Shown here: one piece after another, positions 1-5,470 of the stretch
Layout: each line of letters begins with the position of its first letter
Numbering within the stretch: the first letter of the stretch is position 1
Source of the DNA: DATMXS01 sp050260275
Lineage (GTDB): Bacteria; Acidobacteriota; Terriglobia; Bryobacterales; Bryobacteraceae
Direction of reading: 5' to 3'
Length of the DNA: 7,786 nucleotides
NCBI GenBank assembly: GCA_050260275.1
Contig: JBLNBX010000140.1
Coordinates: 1-7,786 of the forward strand
Made by a program: the position numbers and the translations under genes
The notes under the pieces: generated by a model
Told to the model about the DNA's origin: nothing
The model's database searches: none
Seen by the model: only the letters and a program-made list of their open reading frames with translations

Positions 1-951
1 TATCTTCGAGCCGAGCGCTTCTGTCAGCATCTTCCAGCCGGCCCAGTCGTCCTCGGCCATGCCGTCCTCGATCGAACGGATCGGATACTGCCGCACCCAG
101 TCGGACCAGAACTGAACCATCTGCTCGCTGGTGCGCTCGCTCTTGTCGGACTTCTTGAAAACGTACTTGTTCTTTTCCTTGTCGAAGAACTCGCTCGTCG
201 CCGGGTCCAGCGCGATCCCGATCTGCTCGCCGGGCTTGTAGCCGGCCTTGTCAATCGCGGTGAGGATCACCTGAAGCGCTTCCTCATTGGACTTCAGGTT
301 CGGCGCGAACCCGCCCTCGTCGCCGACCGCGGTTGAGTAACCGCTCTTCTTGAGTACGCCCTTAAGCGTGTGGAACACCTCGGCGCCCATGCGCAGAGCC
401 TCGGCGAACGTCTTCGCGCCGTACGGGACGATCATGAACTCCTGCACGTCGACCGAATTGTCGGCGGGCGCGCCGCCGTTGAGGATGTTCATCATCGGCA
501 CAGGCAGCACGTGCGCGCCGGCGCCGCCCAGGTACCTGTAGAGCGGCGTTCCCTGCGACTGCGCAGCGGCGCGGGCCACCGCCATCGAGACCGCAAGAAT
601 GGCATTCGCGCCCAGCTTGCCCTTGTTGGGCGTACCGTCCAGCTCGATCATCAGGCGATCGATCTCGCCTTGCCTGGTTGCGTCTTTTCCGGCGAGCGCC
701 TTCGCGATCTCACCGTTGATATTGGCTACCGCTTTCTGCGTTCCCTTGCCAAGGTAGCGTTTGCCATCGCCGTCGCGGAGTTCCACCGCCTCGTGCTCGC
801 CCGTCGAGGCGCCCGAGGGCACGGCCGCGCGCCCCATGCTGCCATCCGCAAGATACACATCGGCTTCAACTGTCGGGTTCCCGCGCGAATCAAGGATCTC
901 ACGTCCAACGACTCGTATAATTTCAGTAGCTTCCACTATGTCAGCGCTCAT
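1..951 (-). CDS. eno: Enolase (phosphopyruvate hydratase), C-terminus beyond window
   Basis: Enolase interconverts 2-phosphoglycerate and phosphoenolpyruvate in glycolysis in the cytoplasm. The frame gives 317 codons before running off the window; the family is about 430 residues, so roughly the last 110, with the catalytic Lys/His/Arg of the barrel end, are not visible. Recognisable parts are ILDSRGNPTVE near residues 19-29, the mobile loop SGASTGEHEA at 46-55, LGANAILAVS, QEFMI with Glu171 (yeast Glu168), GDEGGF with Glu212 (yeast Glu211), metal ligand Asp249 in ALDPATSEF, and metal ligand Glu295 in SIEDGMAEDDW. The start ATG at 951 has an excellent Shine-Dalgarno, CAGGAG, with an 8-nt spacer. 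One residue is odd: the active-site motif normally GGxHADN reads GGAPADN, so the catalytic His is Pro162. The gene lies 48 bp after glgC on the same strand and may be cotranscribed with it. Identity is near certain; activity is uncertain because of Pro162. Confidence 0.97.
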   Translation of the reverse strand, partial: MSADIVEATEIIRVVGREILDSRGNPTVEADVYLADGSMGRAAVPSGASTGEHEAVELRDGDGKRYLGKGTQKAVANINGEIAKALAGKDATRQGEIDRLMIELDGTPNKGKLGANAILAVSMAVARAAAQSQGTPLYRYLGGAGAHVLPVPMMNILNGGAPADNSVDVQEFMIVPYGAKTFAEALRMGAEVFHTLKGVLKKSGYSTAVGDEGGFAPNLKSNEEALQVILTAIDKAGYKPGEQIGIALDPATSEFFDKEKNKYVFKKSDKSERTSEQMVQFWSDWVRQYPIRSIEDGMAEDDWAGWKMLTEALGSKI

Positions 952-999
952 CGAAAATGCTCCTGTACCAGTGCTGTCTCGTACCGTTGCCCGCCGGGA
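952..999 (-). promoter_or_regulatory. glgC-eno spacer with strong eno ribosome binding site
   Basis: The 48-bp gap between the glgC stop and the eno ATG carries CAGGAG (plus-strand CTCCTG at 960-965), 8 nt before the ATG. It is the best-spaced ribosome site in the leftward genes. I see no hairpin followed by T residues and no clear promoter in this gap, so readthrough from glgC is the simplest way to transcribe eno. An undetected promoter inside the glgC 3' end cannot be excluded. Confidence 0.6.
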
Positions 1000-2256
1000 T
1001 CAGCCGGCATGCACCGTGTACGGTTGCTGCCGAGAGTAAGTCTCCTCGTTATTGCAGACGACTACGATGCCGGACTCCGTAACCGTATAACCTTTGGCTT
1101 TGTCGCCGTCGAGATCATATCCGATTACGCTGGACTCCGGTATTTTGACGTTCGGACCTATGATAGCCCGGCGGATGCGGCTGTACCGGCCCACCTCGGC
1201 GTTGTGCATCAGTATCGAACTCTCGACTTCGCAGTAGCTGTTGATGCGCACCCCCGGGGATAGTATGCTGCGCACGACGCGCCCGCCCGACACAATACAC
1301 CCCTCGGAGACGATCGAATCGATCGCAATGCCCATCCGCCGCCCCTCCTGCGCGAAAACGAATTTCGCCGGAGGATGCTGGGGCCGGTTCGTGCGTATGG
1401 GCCACCTGCTGTCGTAGAGGTTGAACTCTGGCACGACGCTTACCAGGTCCATGTTGGCCTCGTAATAGGCGTCGATCGTGCCCACATCCCGCCAGTACTT
1501 GACCTTCTTGTCATTCAGGTCGGCGAAGTCGTAGGCAATCACGCGATGCGACTGGATGGCCCGCGGAATCACATCGTGACCAAAGTCGTGCGATGAGTCC
1601 GGGTTCTCCGCGTCCTCGACCAGCGTCCGCAGCGCCGTCTCTGTGTTCAGGATATAGATGCCCATCGACGCGCTGATCATCTCCGGGTTGAAGCGCGATC
1701 GCGGGGGGTGCCCGTGCCTCGGTTTTTCCTCGAAGCCAATCACGCGGTAGTCGGGGGCGATCTCGACGACGCCGAAACGGTGCGCTTCCTCGGGGGCCAT
1801 CTGTATCGTCGCGATCGTGATGTCCGCCTTATGCTGGCGGTGCCACGACAGCATCTCGGAGTAATCCATCTTGTAAATGCTGTCCGAGGCCAGAACAATG
1901 AGTTCCTGCGGATTTTCGGCCGCTATGCTCTGTATGTTCTGATACACCGCATCGGCCGTTCCCAGATACCAGTCCTGGTGTATCCGCTTCATCGGCGGTA
2001 TTACTTCTATGTACTCGCCGAGCTCCGGTGAGAGGATAGTCCAACCGTCCCTCAGGTGCCGTATAAGCTCCAGGGCTTTGTACTGAGTAAGTACCAGAAT
2101 GCGCCGGATGCCCGAATTTATGCAGTTCGACAGGGTAAAGTCGATGATGCGATAGATGCCGCCAAACGGGACGGCGGGCTTGGCGGTGGATTGGGTCAGC
2201 GGGTACAGCCGCTCACCCGCTCCTCCGGCGAGCAGGATTGCAAGCACATTTTCCAT
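1000..2256 (-). CDS. glgC: Glucose-1-phosphate adenylyltransferase (ADP-glucose pyrophosphorylase)
   Basis: GlgC makes ADP-glucose from glucose-1-phosphate and ATP, the committed step of bacterial glycogen synthesis, in the cytoplasm. The 418-residue product aligns end to end with E. coli GlgC, which is slightly longer at the N-terminus. The nucleotidyltransferase domain (about 4-270) shows LAGGAGERLYPLT at 9-21, AKPAVPFGG at 25-33 with Lys26 matching the E. coli activator-binding Lys39, LSNCINSGIRR, YLGTADAVYQN at 97-107, the catalytic-region Asp125, the sugar-phosphate Lys178 in GFEEKP, SMGIYIL, DFGHDVIPRA and YWRDVGTIDAYYEAN. Residues about 290-400 form the C-terminal left-handed beta-helix, with SEGCIVSGG and NSYCEVESSIL. 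The usual GDHIY at the active site reads SDSIY, which keeps the Asp. The ribosome site is weak (AGAAG very close to the ATG), unlike eno. No other glg gene is in the window. eno follows at 48 bp. Confidence 0.97.
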   Translation of the reverse strand: MENVLAILLAGGAGERLYPLTQSTAKPAVPFGGIYRIIDFTLSNCINSGIRRILVLTQYKALELIRHLRDGWTILSPELGEYIEVIPPMKRIHQDWYLGTADAVYQNIQSIAAENPQELIVLASDSIYKMDYSEMLSWHRQHKADITIATIQMAPEEAHRFGVVEIAPDYRVIGFEEKPRHGHPPRSRFNPEMISASMGIYILNTETALRTLVEDAENPDSSHDFGHDVIPRAIQSHRVIAYDFADLNDKKVKYWRDVGTIDAYYEANMDLVSVVPEFNLYDSRWPIRTNRPQHPPAKFVFAQEGRRMGIAIDSIVSEGCIVSGGRVVRSILSPGVRINSYCEVESSILMHNAEVGRYSRIRRAIIGPNVKIPESSVIGYDLDGDKAKGYTVTESGIVVVCNNEETYSRQQPYTVHAG

Positions 2257-2264
2257 GCTTCTGG

Positions 2265-2282
2265 TCGGGAACGTCTTCCCGA
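2265..2282. promoter_or_regulatory. Perfect 18-bp palindrome over the glgC start point
   Basis: TCGGGAA-CGTC-TTCCCGA is a perfect 7-bp inverted repeat with a 4-bp centre. Its centre (2273.5) falls about 3 bp inside the start point predicted from the extended -10 at 2283-2291. This is a typical position for a repressor operator. Because transcription would start in the centre of the repeat, an RNA hairpin is less likely than a DNA site. The binding protein is unknown. Confidence 0.4.
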
Positions 2283-2291
2283 GTTATACCA
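2283..2291 (-). promoter_or_regulatory. Candidate extended -10 promoter of glgC
   Basis: Read leftward, 2291-2283 is TGGTATAAC: a TGN extension followed by TATAAC, five of six matches to TATAAT. No convincing -35 hexamer lies 16-18 bp upstream, which is usual for extended -10 or activator-dependent promoters. The predicted start point is near 2276, giving a leader of about 20 nt to the ATG at 2256. It is a sequence match only. Confidence 0.5.
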
Positions 2292-2313
2292 GAACCCGCA
2301 GGCCGAGGTGTGG

Positions 2314-2343
2314 ACAGCGCTAGCCCACTGAAAACACAGCGCT
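2314..2343. repeat. Two ACAGCGCT direct repeats 22 bp apart upstream of glgC
   Basis: The octamer ACAGCGCT occurs at 2314-2321 and again at 2336-2343. The 22-bp period is two helical turns, and the core AGCGCT is itself palindromic. Relative to the inferred glgC start at about 2276, the core centres lie near -42 and -64, positions typical of activator sites. They could also be chance in GC-rich DNA. Confidence 0.35.
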
Positions 2344-2415
2344 TCCCGCGTTCACTCCGGCCACCCTGGGTGCTCGCGCCGCTGTGCAAAACCCGCCCTC
2401 GTGGATCGGGCGCGA

Positions 2416-2436
2416 GGCGGCCACGGCTCGGCCGCC
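2416..2436. other. GC hairpin in the luxR-glgC gap
   Basis: GGCGGCC, a 7-nt centre and GGCCGCC form a perfect all-GC 7-bp stem about 90 bp past the stop of the LuxR-type gene. There is no T-run on either side, so it is not a standard intrinsic terminator. It might aid termination or pausing, or simply reflect base composition. Apart from this hairpin and the glgC promoter elements I see nothing in 2257-2527. Confidence 0.2.
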
Positions 2437-2527
2437 GCCCGCGGACGGTGAGCCGCGCCGCTGGCGCCCGGGTGCGGATCTCCTGCCGGGCGCTCTGCGG
2501 AAGCCTTCGGCTCGTGTGCCGCTCTGC

Positions 2528-3214
2528 TCAGGCCGTCGCGGCGTGGGCGATCCGCCGCGGCGCGGTGCCGCCCTGAGCCTCGCTCGCCGTGGTTCCGGCG
2601 CGCGCGTGCAGTTTCGCGTTCAGCCGCCGGATGTGCCATCGCACCGTCTCGTGACTGATGCCCAGCTCCTCCGCGATCGCCCGGTTCTTCCTTCCGGCCG
2701 ACACAAGGCGCAGTATGTCCCGTTCCCTTGCTGTCAGGTCCGGAGCCCGTGATGCGCTCAGCAGCTCTCGCAACATGGCTGATAACGCGATGCGGCTGAA
2801 CCACATCTCGCCGCGCAAAAGTGCCAATACCGCCTTTGCTATCACCGCTGGCGTCGCGTCGCGGTCCACCACTCCCATACACCCGGCCCGCGCCAGTTCA
2901 AGCGCGCGCCGCCCTCCCGCATCCCCCAGCACCAGGATGCGGATCTCGTGTCCCTTGTTCCTGATCTCCGGCCCGATCACGCTACCAACATCCGAGTCCG
3001 GCAGCAACAGGATGGCGGGACCTATCCTGCCCGCGCGTTCCAGCACGTCCTGCGTGAGCCCGGCGGTGCCGTCAAGTATCAAGACATTCGCTTTCCGCGC
3101 CAACCGCCTCCTCAGCGGCGCCACGATATCCGCCAATCCGGGCGCAATTATGACCGGTGCTGCTGTCTGCAATAGAACCGCATTGCCGGTTTCCATCCTT
3201 TCCGGCGCACCCAT
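2528..3214 (-). CDS. LuxR/NarL-type transcription regulator with degenerate receiver domain
   Basis: From the preferred ATG at 3214 the product is 228 residues, the size of NarL/FixJ-type response regulators. Residues about 160-204 are a LuxR (GerE) DNA-binding domain: LTARERDILRLVSAG, the NRAIAEELGIS helix-turn segment and the recognition helix HETVRWHIRRLNAKL. Residues about 20-145 follow the receiver fold pattern, ending in the NarL-like linker LLRGEMWFS, but the phosphorylation residues are missing. The acidic pair region reads IIAPGLA, the Asp position reads ILLLPDSD, and the Lys position reads GVVDRD. It is therefore probably a phosphorylation-independent regulator; its ligand is unknown. 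The start at 3214 is chosen over an in-frame ATG at 3298 because GAGGAGAGG lies just upstream with a 6-nt spacer, and because a candidate promoter places the transcript start near 3297. It is divergent from the glycoside hydrolase and upstream of glgC on the same strand. Confidence 0.85.
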   Translation of the reverse strand: MGAPERMETGNAVLLQTAAPVIIAPGLADIVAPLRRRLARKANVLILDGTAGLTQDVLERAGRIGPAILLLPDSDVGSVIGPEIRNKGHEIRILVLGDAGGRRALELARAGCMGVVDRDATPAVIAKAVLALLRGEMWFSRIALSAMLRELLSASRAPDLTARERDILRLVSAGRKNRAIAEELGISHETVRWHIRRLNAKLHARAGTTASEAQGGTAPRRIAHAATA

Positions 3215-3303
3215 ATGCCTCTCCTCGCGTATGAACACTCCACACAGCTTTTCCCCGACTGTATCGCGACGGCGCTCCGCCTGACCCCCTGCCGGCACCG
3301 GCC

Positions 3304-3309
3304 TTAATA
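3304..3309 (-). promoter_or_regulatory. Candidate -10 of the LuxR-type gene
   Basis: Read leftward this is TATTAA, in a locally AT-rich stretch within GC-rich DNA. The predicted start point is near 3297, with a leader of about 83 nt to the ATG at 3214. The upstream -35 region is poor (TATTGC at 16 bp), suggesting help from an activator, possibly at the ACTAGT pair centred about 50 bp upstream of the start point. Confidence 0.35.
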
Positions 3310-3334
3310 TGAATGAACCCTGCGCGCAATAGAA

Positions 3335-3357
3335 CTACTAGTACTCCTGAAACTAGT
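3335..3357. promoter_or_regulatory. Paired ACTAGT sites in the divergent intergenic region, candidate operator
   Basis: Two copies of the palindromic hexamer ACTAGT lie at 3337-3342 and 3352-3357, 15 bp centre-related, with the first inside the 8-bp palindrome TACTAGTA. They sit in the 330-bp region between the LuxR-type gene and the rightward glycoside hydrolase, centred about 50 bp upstream of the inferred LuxR start point. LuxR-family regulators often bind symmetric sites near their own genes, so autoregulation is a reasonable inference. Binding is not shown by the sequence. Confidence 0.4.
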
Positions 3358-3416
3358 GATCCCCGCTCATGCGCCCGGCGGGACCCTGCTCGCCGCTTGT
3401 AGCCTTGGAGGAGCGC

Positions 3417-3485
3417 ATGATTTTCGATCAGGACTTCCTGCCGCCGATGAACGAAATAGCCGCACCTCGGTGCGCGTGGATGTAA
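3417..3485 (+). CDS. Possible 22-residue peptide with strong ribosome binding site
   Basis: ATG at 3417 opens a 22-codon frame ending at TAA 3483-3485. It is preceded by GGAGGAG (3407-3413), with the GGAGG core 5 nt from the ATG, the strongest Shine-Dalgarno in the window. The product begins MIFDQDFLPPMNEIAAP and ends in RCAWM, with one Cys and one Trp at the C-terminus, an acidic N-terminal half and no signal peptide. I do not recognise the family. It starts about 60 bp downstream of the ACTAGT pair and ends about 60-70 bp before the glycoside hydrolase start. It could be a leader peptide, a small signalling or modified peptide, or the truncated head of a lost gene. No modification enzyme or peptidase gene is next to it. 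Confidence 0.35.
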   Translation: MIFDQDFLPPMNEIAAPRCAWM

Positions 3486-3494
3486 GCGCGCGTC

Positions 3495-3515
3495 CTGCCG
3501 CCGGCGATTCGGCAG
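3495..3515 (+). other. Small hairpin between the short frame and the glycoside hydrolase
   Basis: CTGCCG at 3495-3500 pairs with CGGCAG at 3510-3515 around a 9-nt loop, 9 nt after the stop of the short frame. There is no T-run, so it is not an obvious intrinsic terminator. It might act as an attenuator-like element if the short frame is a leader peptide, but this is weak. Confidence 0.2.
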
Positions 3516-3540
3516 CCGCGTTCGGCGCGTGGAGCCTGTC

Positions 3541-3549
3541 TGCTATGCT
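3541..3549 (+). promoter_or_regulatory. Extended -10 placed for a leaderless glycoside hydrolase message
   Basis: TGCTATGCT is a TGN extension plus TATGCT, with the two strongest positions (TA...T) conserved. A -35 match at 17 bp (TTCGGC) is poor. The predicted start point, 7 nt beyond, is 3556-3557, which is the ATG at 3557. There is no Shine-Dalgarno in front of that ATG, so a leaderless message is a consistent reading. Confidence 0.4.
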
Positions 3550-3556
3550 GCCCTCT

Positions 3557-5344
3557 ATGCGAAAGGCGCTCGTTTTCCTGGTTGCGGCTCTCTGTCTTCC
3601 TGCGCAGACGCCTCGGGCCGAGCATCCGAATCCCCAGTCTCAGCGCGAAGCGTGGCTGAACCTGAATGGCCGGTGGGAATTCGAGTTCGACGACCGCGAT
3701 GTCGGTATCGACGGCCGGTGGTGGCAGTCTTCCCAGAAGTTCTCACGCGTCATAACGGTCCCGTTCGCCTTCGAGAGCAAGCTCAGCGGGATCGGTGACA
3801 CCTCGTTCCATCCGGTGGTCTGGTACCGGCGCTCCTTTACCGTTCCGCAGGATTGGAAAGGCCGGCGCATTCTGCTGCACTTCGGCGCAGTAGACTACCG
3901 CGCCCGTGTGTGGGTGAACGGCAACGCCGCGGGCAGCCATACCGGGGGCCAGACGCCGTTCTCGTTCGACATCACGCCCCTTCTCGTGTCCGGCTCGAAT
4001 ACGATCACCGTTCGCGCCGAGGATCCCCCCACCGACCGCTCCGTCCCGCGCGGGAAACAGTTCTGGGAGCCGAAAAGCCGGAACATCTTCTACACGCGCA
4101 CATCCGGCATCTGGCAGACCGTGTGGCTCGAAGCCGTGCCTGAAACGCGCCTCGAGCGCGTGCGCATCACTCCCGCCGCGGACGGGTCCGTGCGCTTCGA
4201 CGCGCGCATCGTCGCGCCAGCGCCCGATCTCGAACTGCACGCCGTCGTGCGGTACGAGAACAGCTTCGTTGCCTCGGCCGCCGTGCGCGCAGCCGAGGCG
4301 AAGACTGCCGTGAAGCTCTCCGTGCCCGACCCGAAGCTGTGGTCGGCGGAGTCGCCTGACCTCTACGACGTAACGTTCGAGTTGCGCCGCGGGGGCAACG
4401 TGATCGATCGGGTCGCCTCGTACTTCGGCTTTCGGACCGTCTCCATCGAGAACGGCCGCGTGTTGATCAATGGGCGTCCCGTGTTCCTCAAGATGGTGCT
4501 CGATCAGGGCTACTGGCCCGACGGCATCCTCACGCCTCCGTCGGACGAGGCCATTCAATATGACATCCGCATGACGAAGGAGATGGGCTTCAACGGCGCG
4601 CGCAAGCATCAGAAAGTAGAGGACCCGCGTTATCTGTACTGGGCGGACCGCATGGGCCTGTACGTGTCCGGTGAAATGGCCAACGCTTACGTCTTCGATG
4701 AGGACTACGCGGCGCGATTCACCGGCGAGTGGATCGAAGCCGTCGAGCGCGACTACAACCACCCGTCAGTCATCATGTGGGCCCCGCTCAATGAGAGCTG
4801 GGGCACGCCGAACCTGCGCGACCCGCGCCAGCAGGCGCACCTGAAAGCGAACTACTGGCTCACGAAGTCGCTCGACGCCACGCGCCCGGTGATCGATAAC
4901 GAGGGATGGGAGCACGTCGATACCACTGACATCTTCGCCGTGCACAATTATGCGCGCACCGGAGATGACCTGCTTCGTATCTACGCCGGCCTGGGCAAGC
5001 CCGGCGTCGTGCCGGACAGCGGCAGCCGTCCGCCGCTCGTGCCCGGGCACTCGTTCAACGGGTCGCCTGTGACTCTCTCCGAGTTCGGGGGCATCGCATA
5101 CATCCCCGAGGGCACCGTTGTCCCGGAGAAATCCTGGGGCTACTCGGGCGTCGAGCCCACCGCCGATGGGGCGCTGGCGCGCCTGCGCGGGCTGTACGAG
5201 GCCATAGCAAAGCTGCCCTTTTCCGGTATCTGCTACACGCAGTTGACCGATGTGGAGCAGGAGGTGAACGGCCTGCTTACTTACGACCGCAAGCCCAAGT
5301 TCGACGTGAAAGAGATCCGGGAACTCAACGATTTACTGCGCTAG
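3557..5344 (+). CDS. Exported glycoside hydrolase family 2 (beta-glucuronidase/beta-galactosidase-like)
   Basis: A 595-residue family 2 glycoside hydrolase, predicted to remove a beta-linked terminal sugar from oligosaccharides in the periplasm or outside the cell. MRKALVFLVAALCLPAQ is a Sec signal peptide; the Cys is not in a good lipobox. Residues about 30-190 are the jelly-roll sugar-binding domain (LNLNGRWEFEFD, WYRRSFTVP, VWVNG, TSGIWQTVWLE). About 190-285 is the immunoglobulin-like domain ending in FGFRTVSIENGRVLINGRP. About 285-595 is the TIM barrel. The acid/base is Glu413 in APLNESWG and the nucleophile is Glu509 in TLSEFGG. The barrel opens with LDQGYWPDG rather than the NxHR motif of classical LacZ/UidA, so substrate specificity cannot be named. 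An in-frame ATG at 3545 (GGAG 10 nt upstream) would add MLPS and is the main alternative start. The frame is open further upstream, to a GTG at 3356, but that part lacks protein-like features before the signal peptide. Confidence 0.93.
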   Translation: MRKALVFLVAALCLPAQTPRAEHPNPQSQREAWLNLNGRWEFEFDDRDVGIDGRWWQSSQKFSRVITVPFAFESKLSGIGDTSFHPVVWYRRSFTVPQDWKGRRILLHFGAVDYRARVWVNGNAAGSHTGGQTPFSFDITPLLVSGSNTITVRAEDPPTDRSVPRGKQFWEPKSRNIFYTRTSGIWQTVWLEAVPETRLERVRITPAADGSVRFDARIVAPAPDLELHAVVRYENSFVASAAVRAAEAKTAVKLSVPDPKLWSAESPDLYDVTFELRRGGNVIDRVASYFGFRTVSIENGRVLINGRPVFLKMVLDQGYWPDGILTPPSDEAIQYDIRMTKEMGFNGARKHQKVEDPRYLYWADRMGLYVSGEMANAYVFDEDYAARFTGEWIEAVERDYNHPSVIMWAPLNESWGTPNLRDPRQQAHLKANYWLTKSLDATRPVIDNEGWEHVDTTDIFAVHNYARTGDDLLRIYAGLGKPGVVPDSGSRPPLVPGHSFNGSPVTLSEFGGIAYIPEGTVVPEKSWGYSGVEPTADGALARLRGLYEAIAKLPFSGICYTQLTDVEQEVNGLLTYDRKPKFDVKEIRELNDLLR

Positions 5345-5470
5345 GCCTGCGGGAGCCGCGGCGCCGCGCTCTACGGATACCGCTCGGTTGCCACGCTGCG
5401 GGAGCGGAGTACAACTTCGGCTCAGCCATCATTTCTGGCACAAATCCGCCCCGCGGTTCGTGTTCAGGGT
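5345..5470 (+). other. Intergenic gap after the glycoside hydrolase
   Basis: This 126-bp gap starts with a GC-rich imperfect inverted repeat (about 5353-5372, GAGCCGCGG/CGCCGCGCTC) that lacks a T-run, so termination here is unproven. No convincing promoter is visible in front of the next gene. The start of that gene has only AGGGT directly before the ATG, a poor ribosome site. Confidence 0.3.

Noticed and set aside
370..1263. A 297-codon rightward open frame
   Set aside because: It runs antisense through eno and the glgC 3' end, which are certain; the product is rich in Arg/His/Val without domain patterns, as expected for a complementary frame in GC-rich DNA.
2352..2882. A 176-codon leftward frame overlapping the LuxR-type gene
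   Set aside because: The product is dominated by Arg, Ala, Gly and Pro and lies in another frame over the conserved helix-turn-helix.
3215..3298. Longer LuxR-type protein starting at ATG 3298
   Set aside because: No ribosome site precedes it, the predicted transcript starts at about 3297, and ATG 3214 has GAGGAGAGG at good spacing.
3356..3544. Upstream extension of the glycoside hydrolase frame to GTG 3356
   Set aside because: It would bury the signal peptide about 67 residues inside the protein, has no ribosome site at GTG 3356, and overlaps the better-supported short frame and the ACTAGT site.
3743..4762. A 339-codon leftward open frame inside the glycoside hydrolase
   Set aside because: It is the complement of a well-conserved family 2 hydrolase; its product has no recognisable motif and its length is explained by GC-rich codon bias.
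5436..5452. TGGCAC as a possible sigma-54 promoter
   Set aside because: The -12 GC element is absent at the required distance (the bases read CGCCC), so only half the consensus is present.
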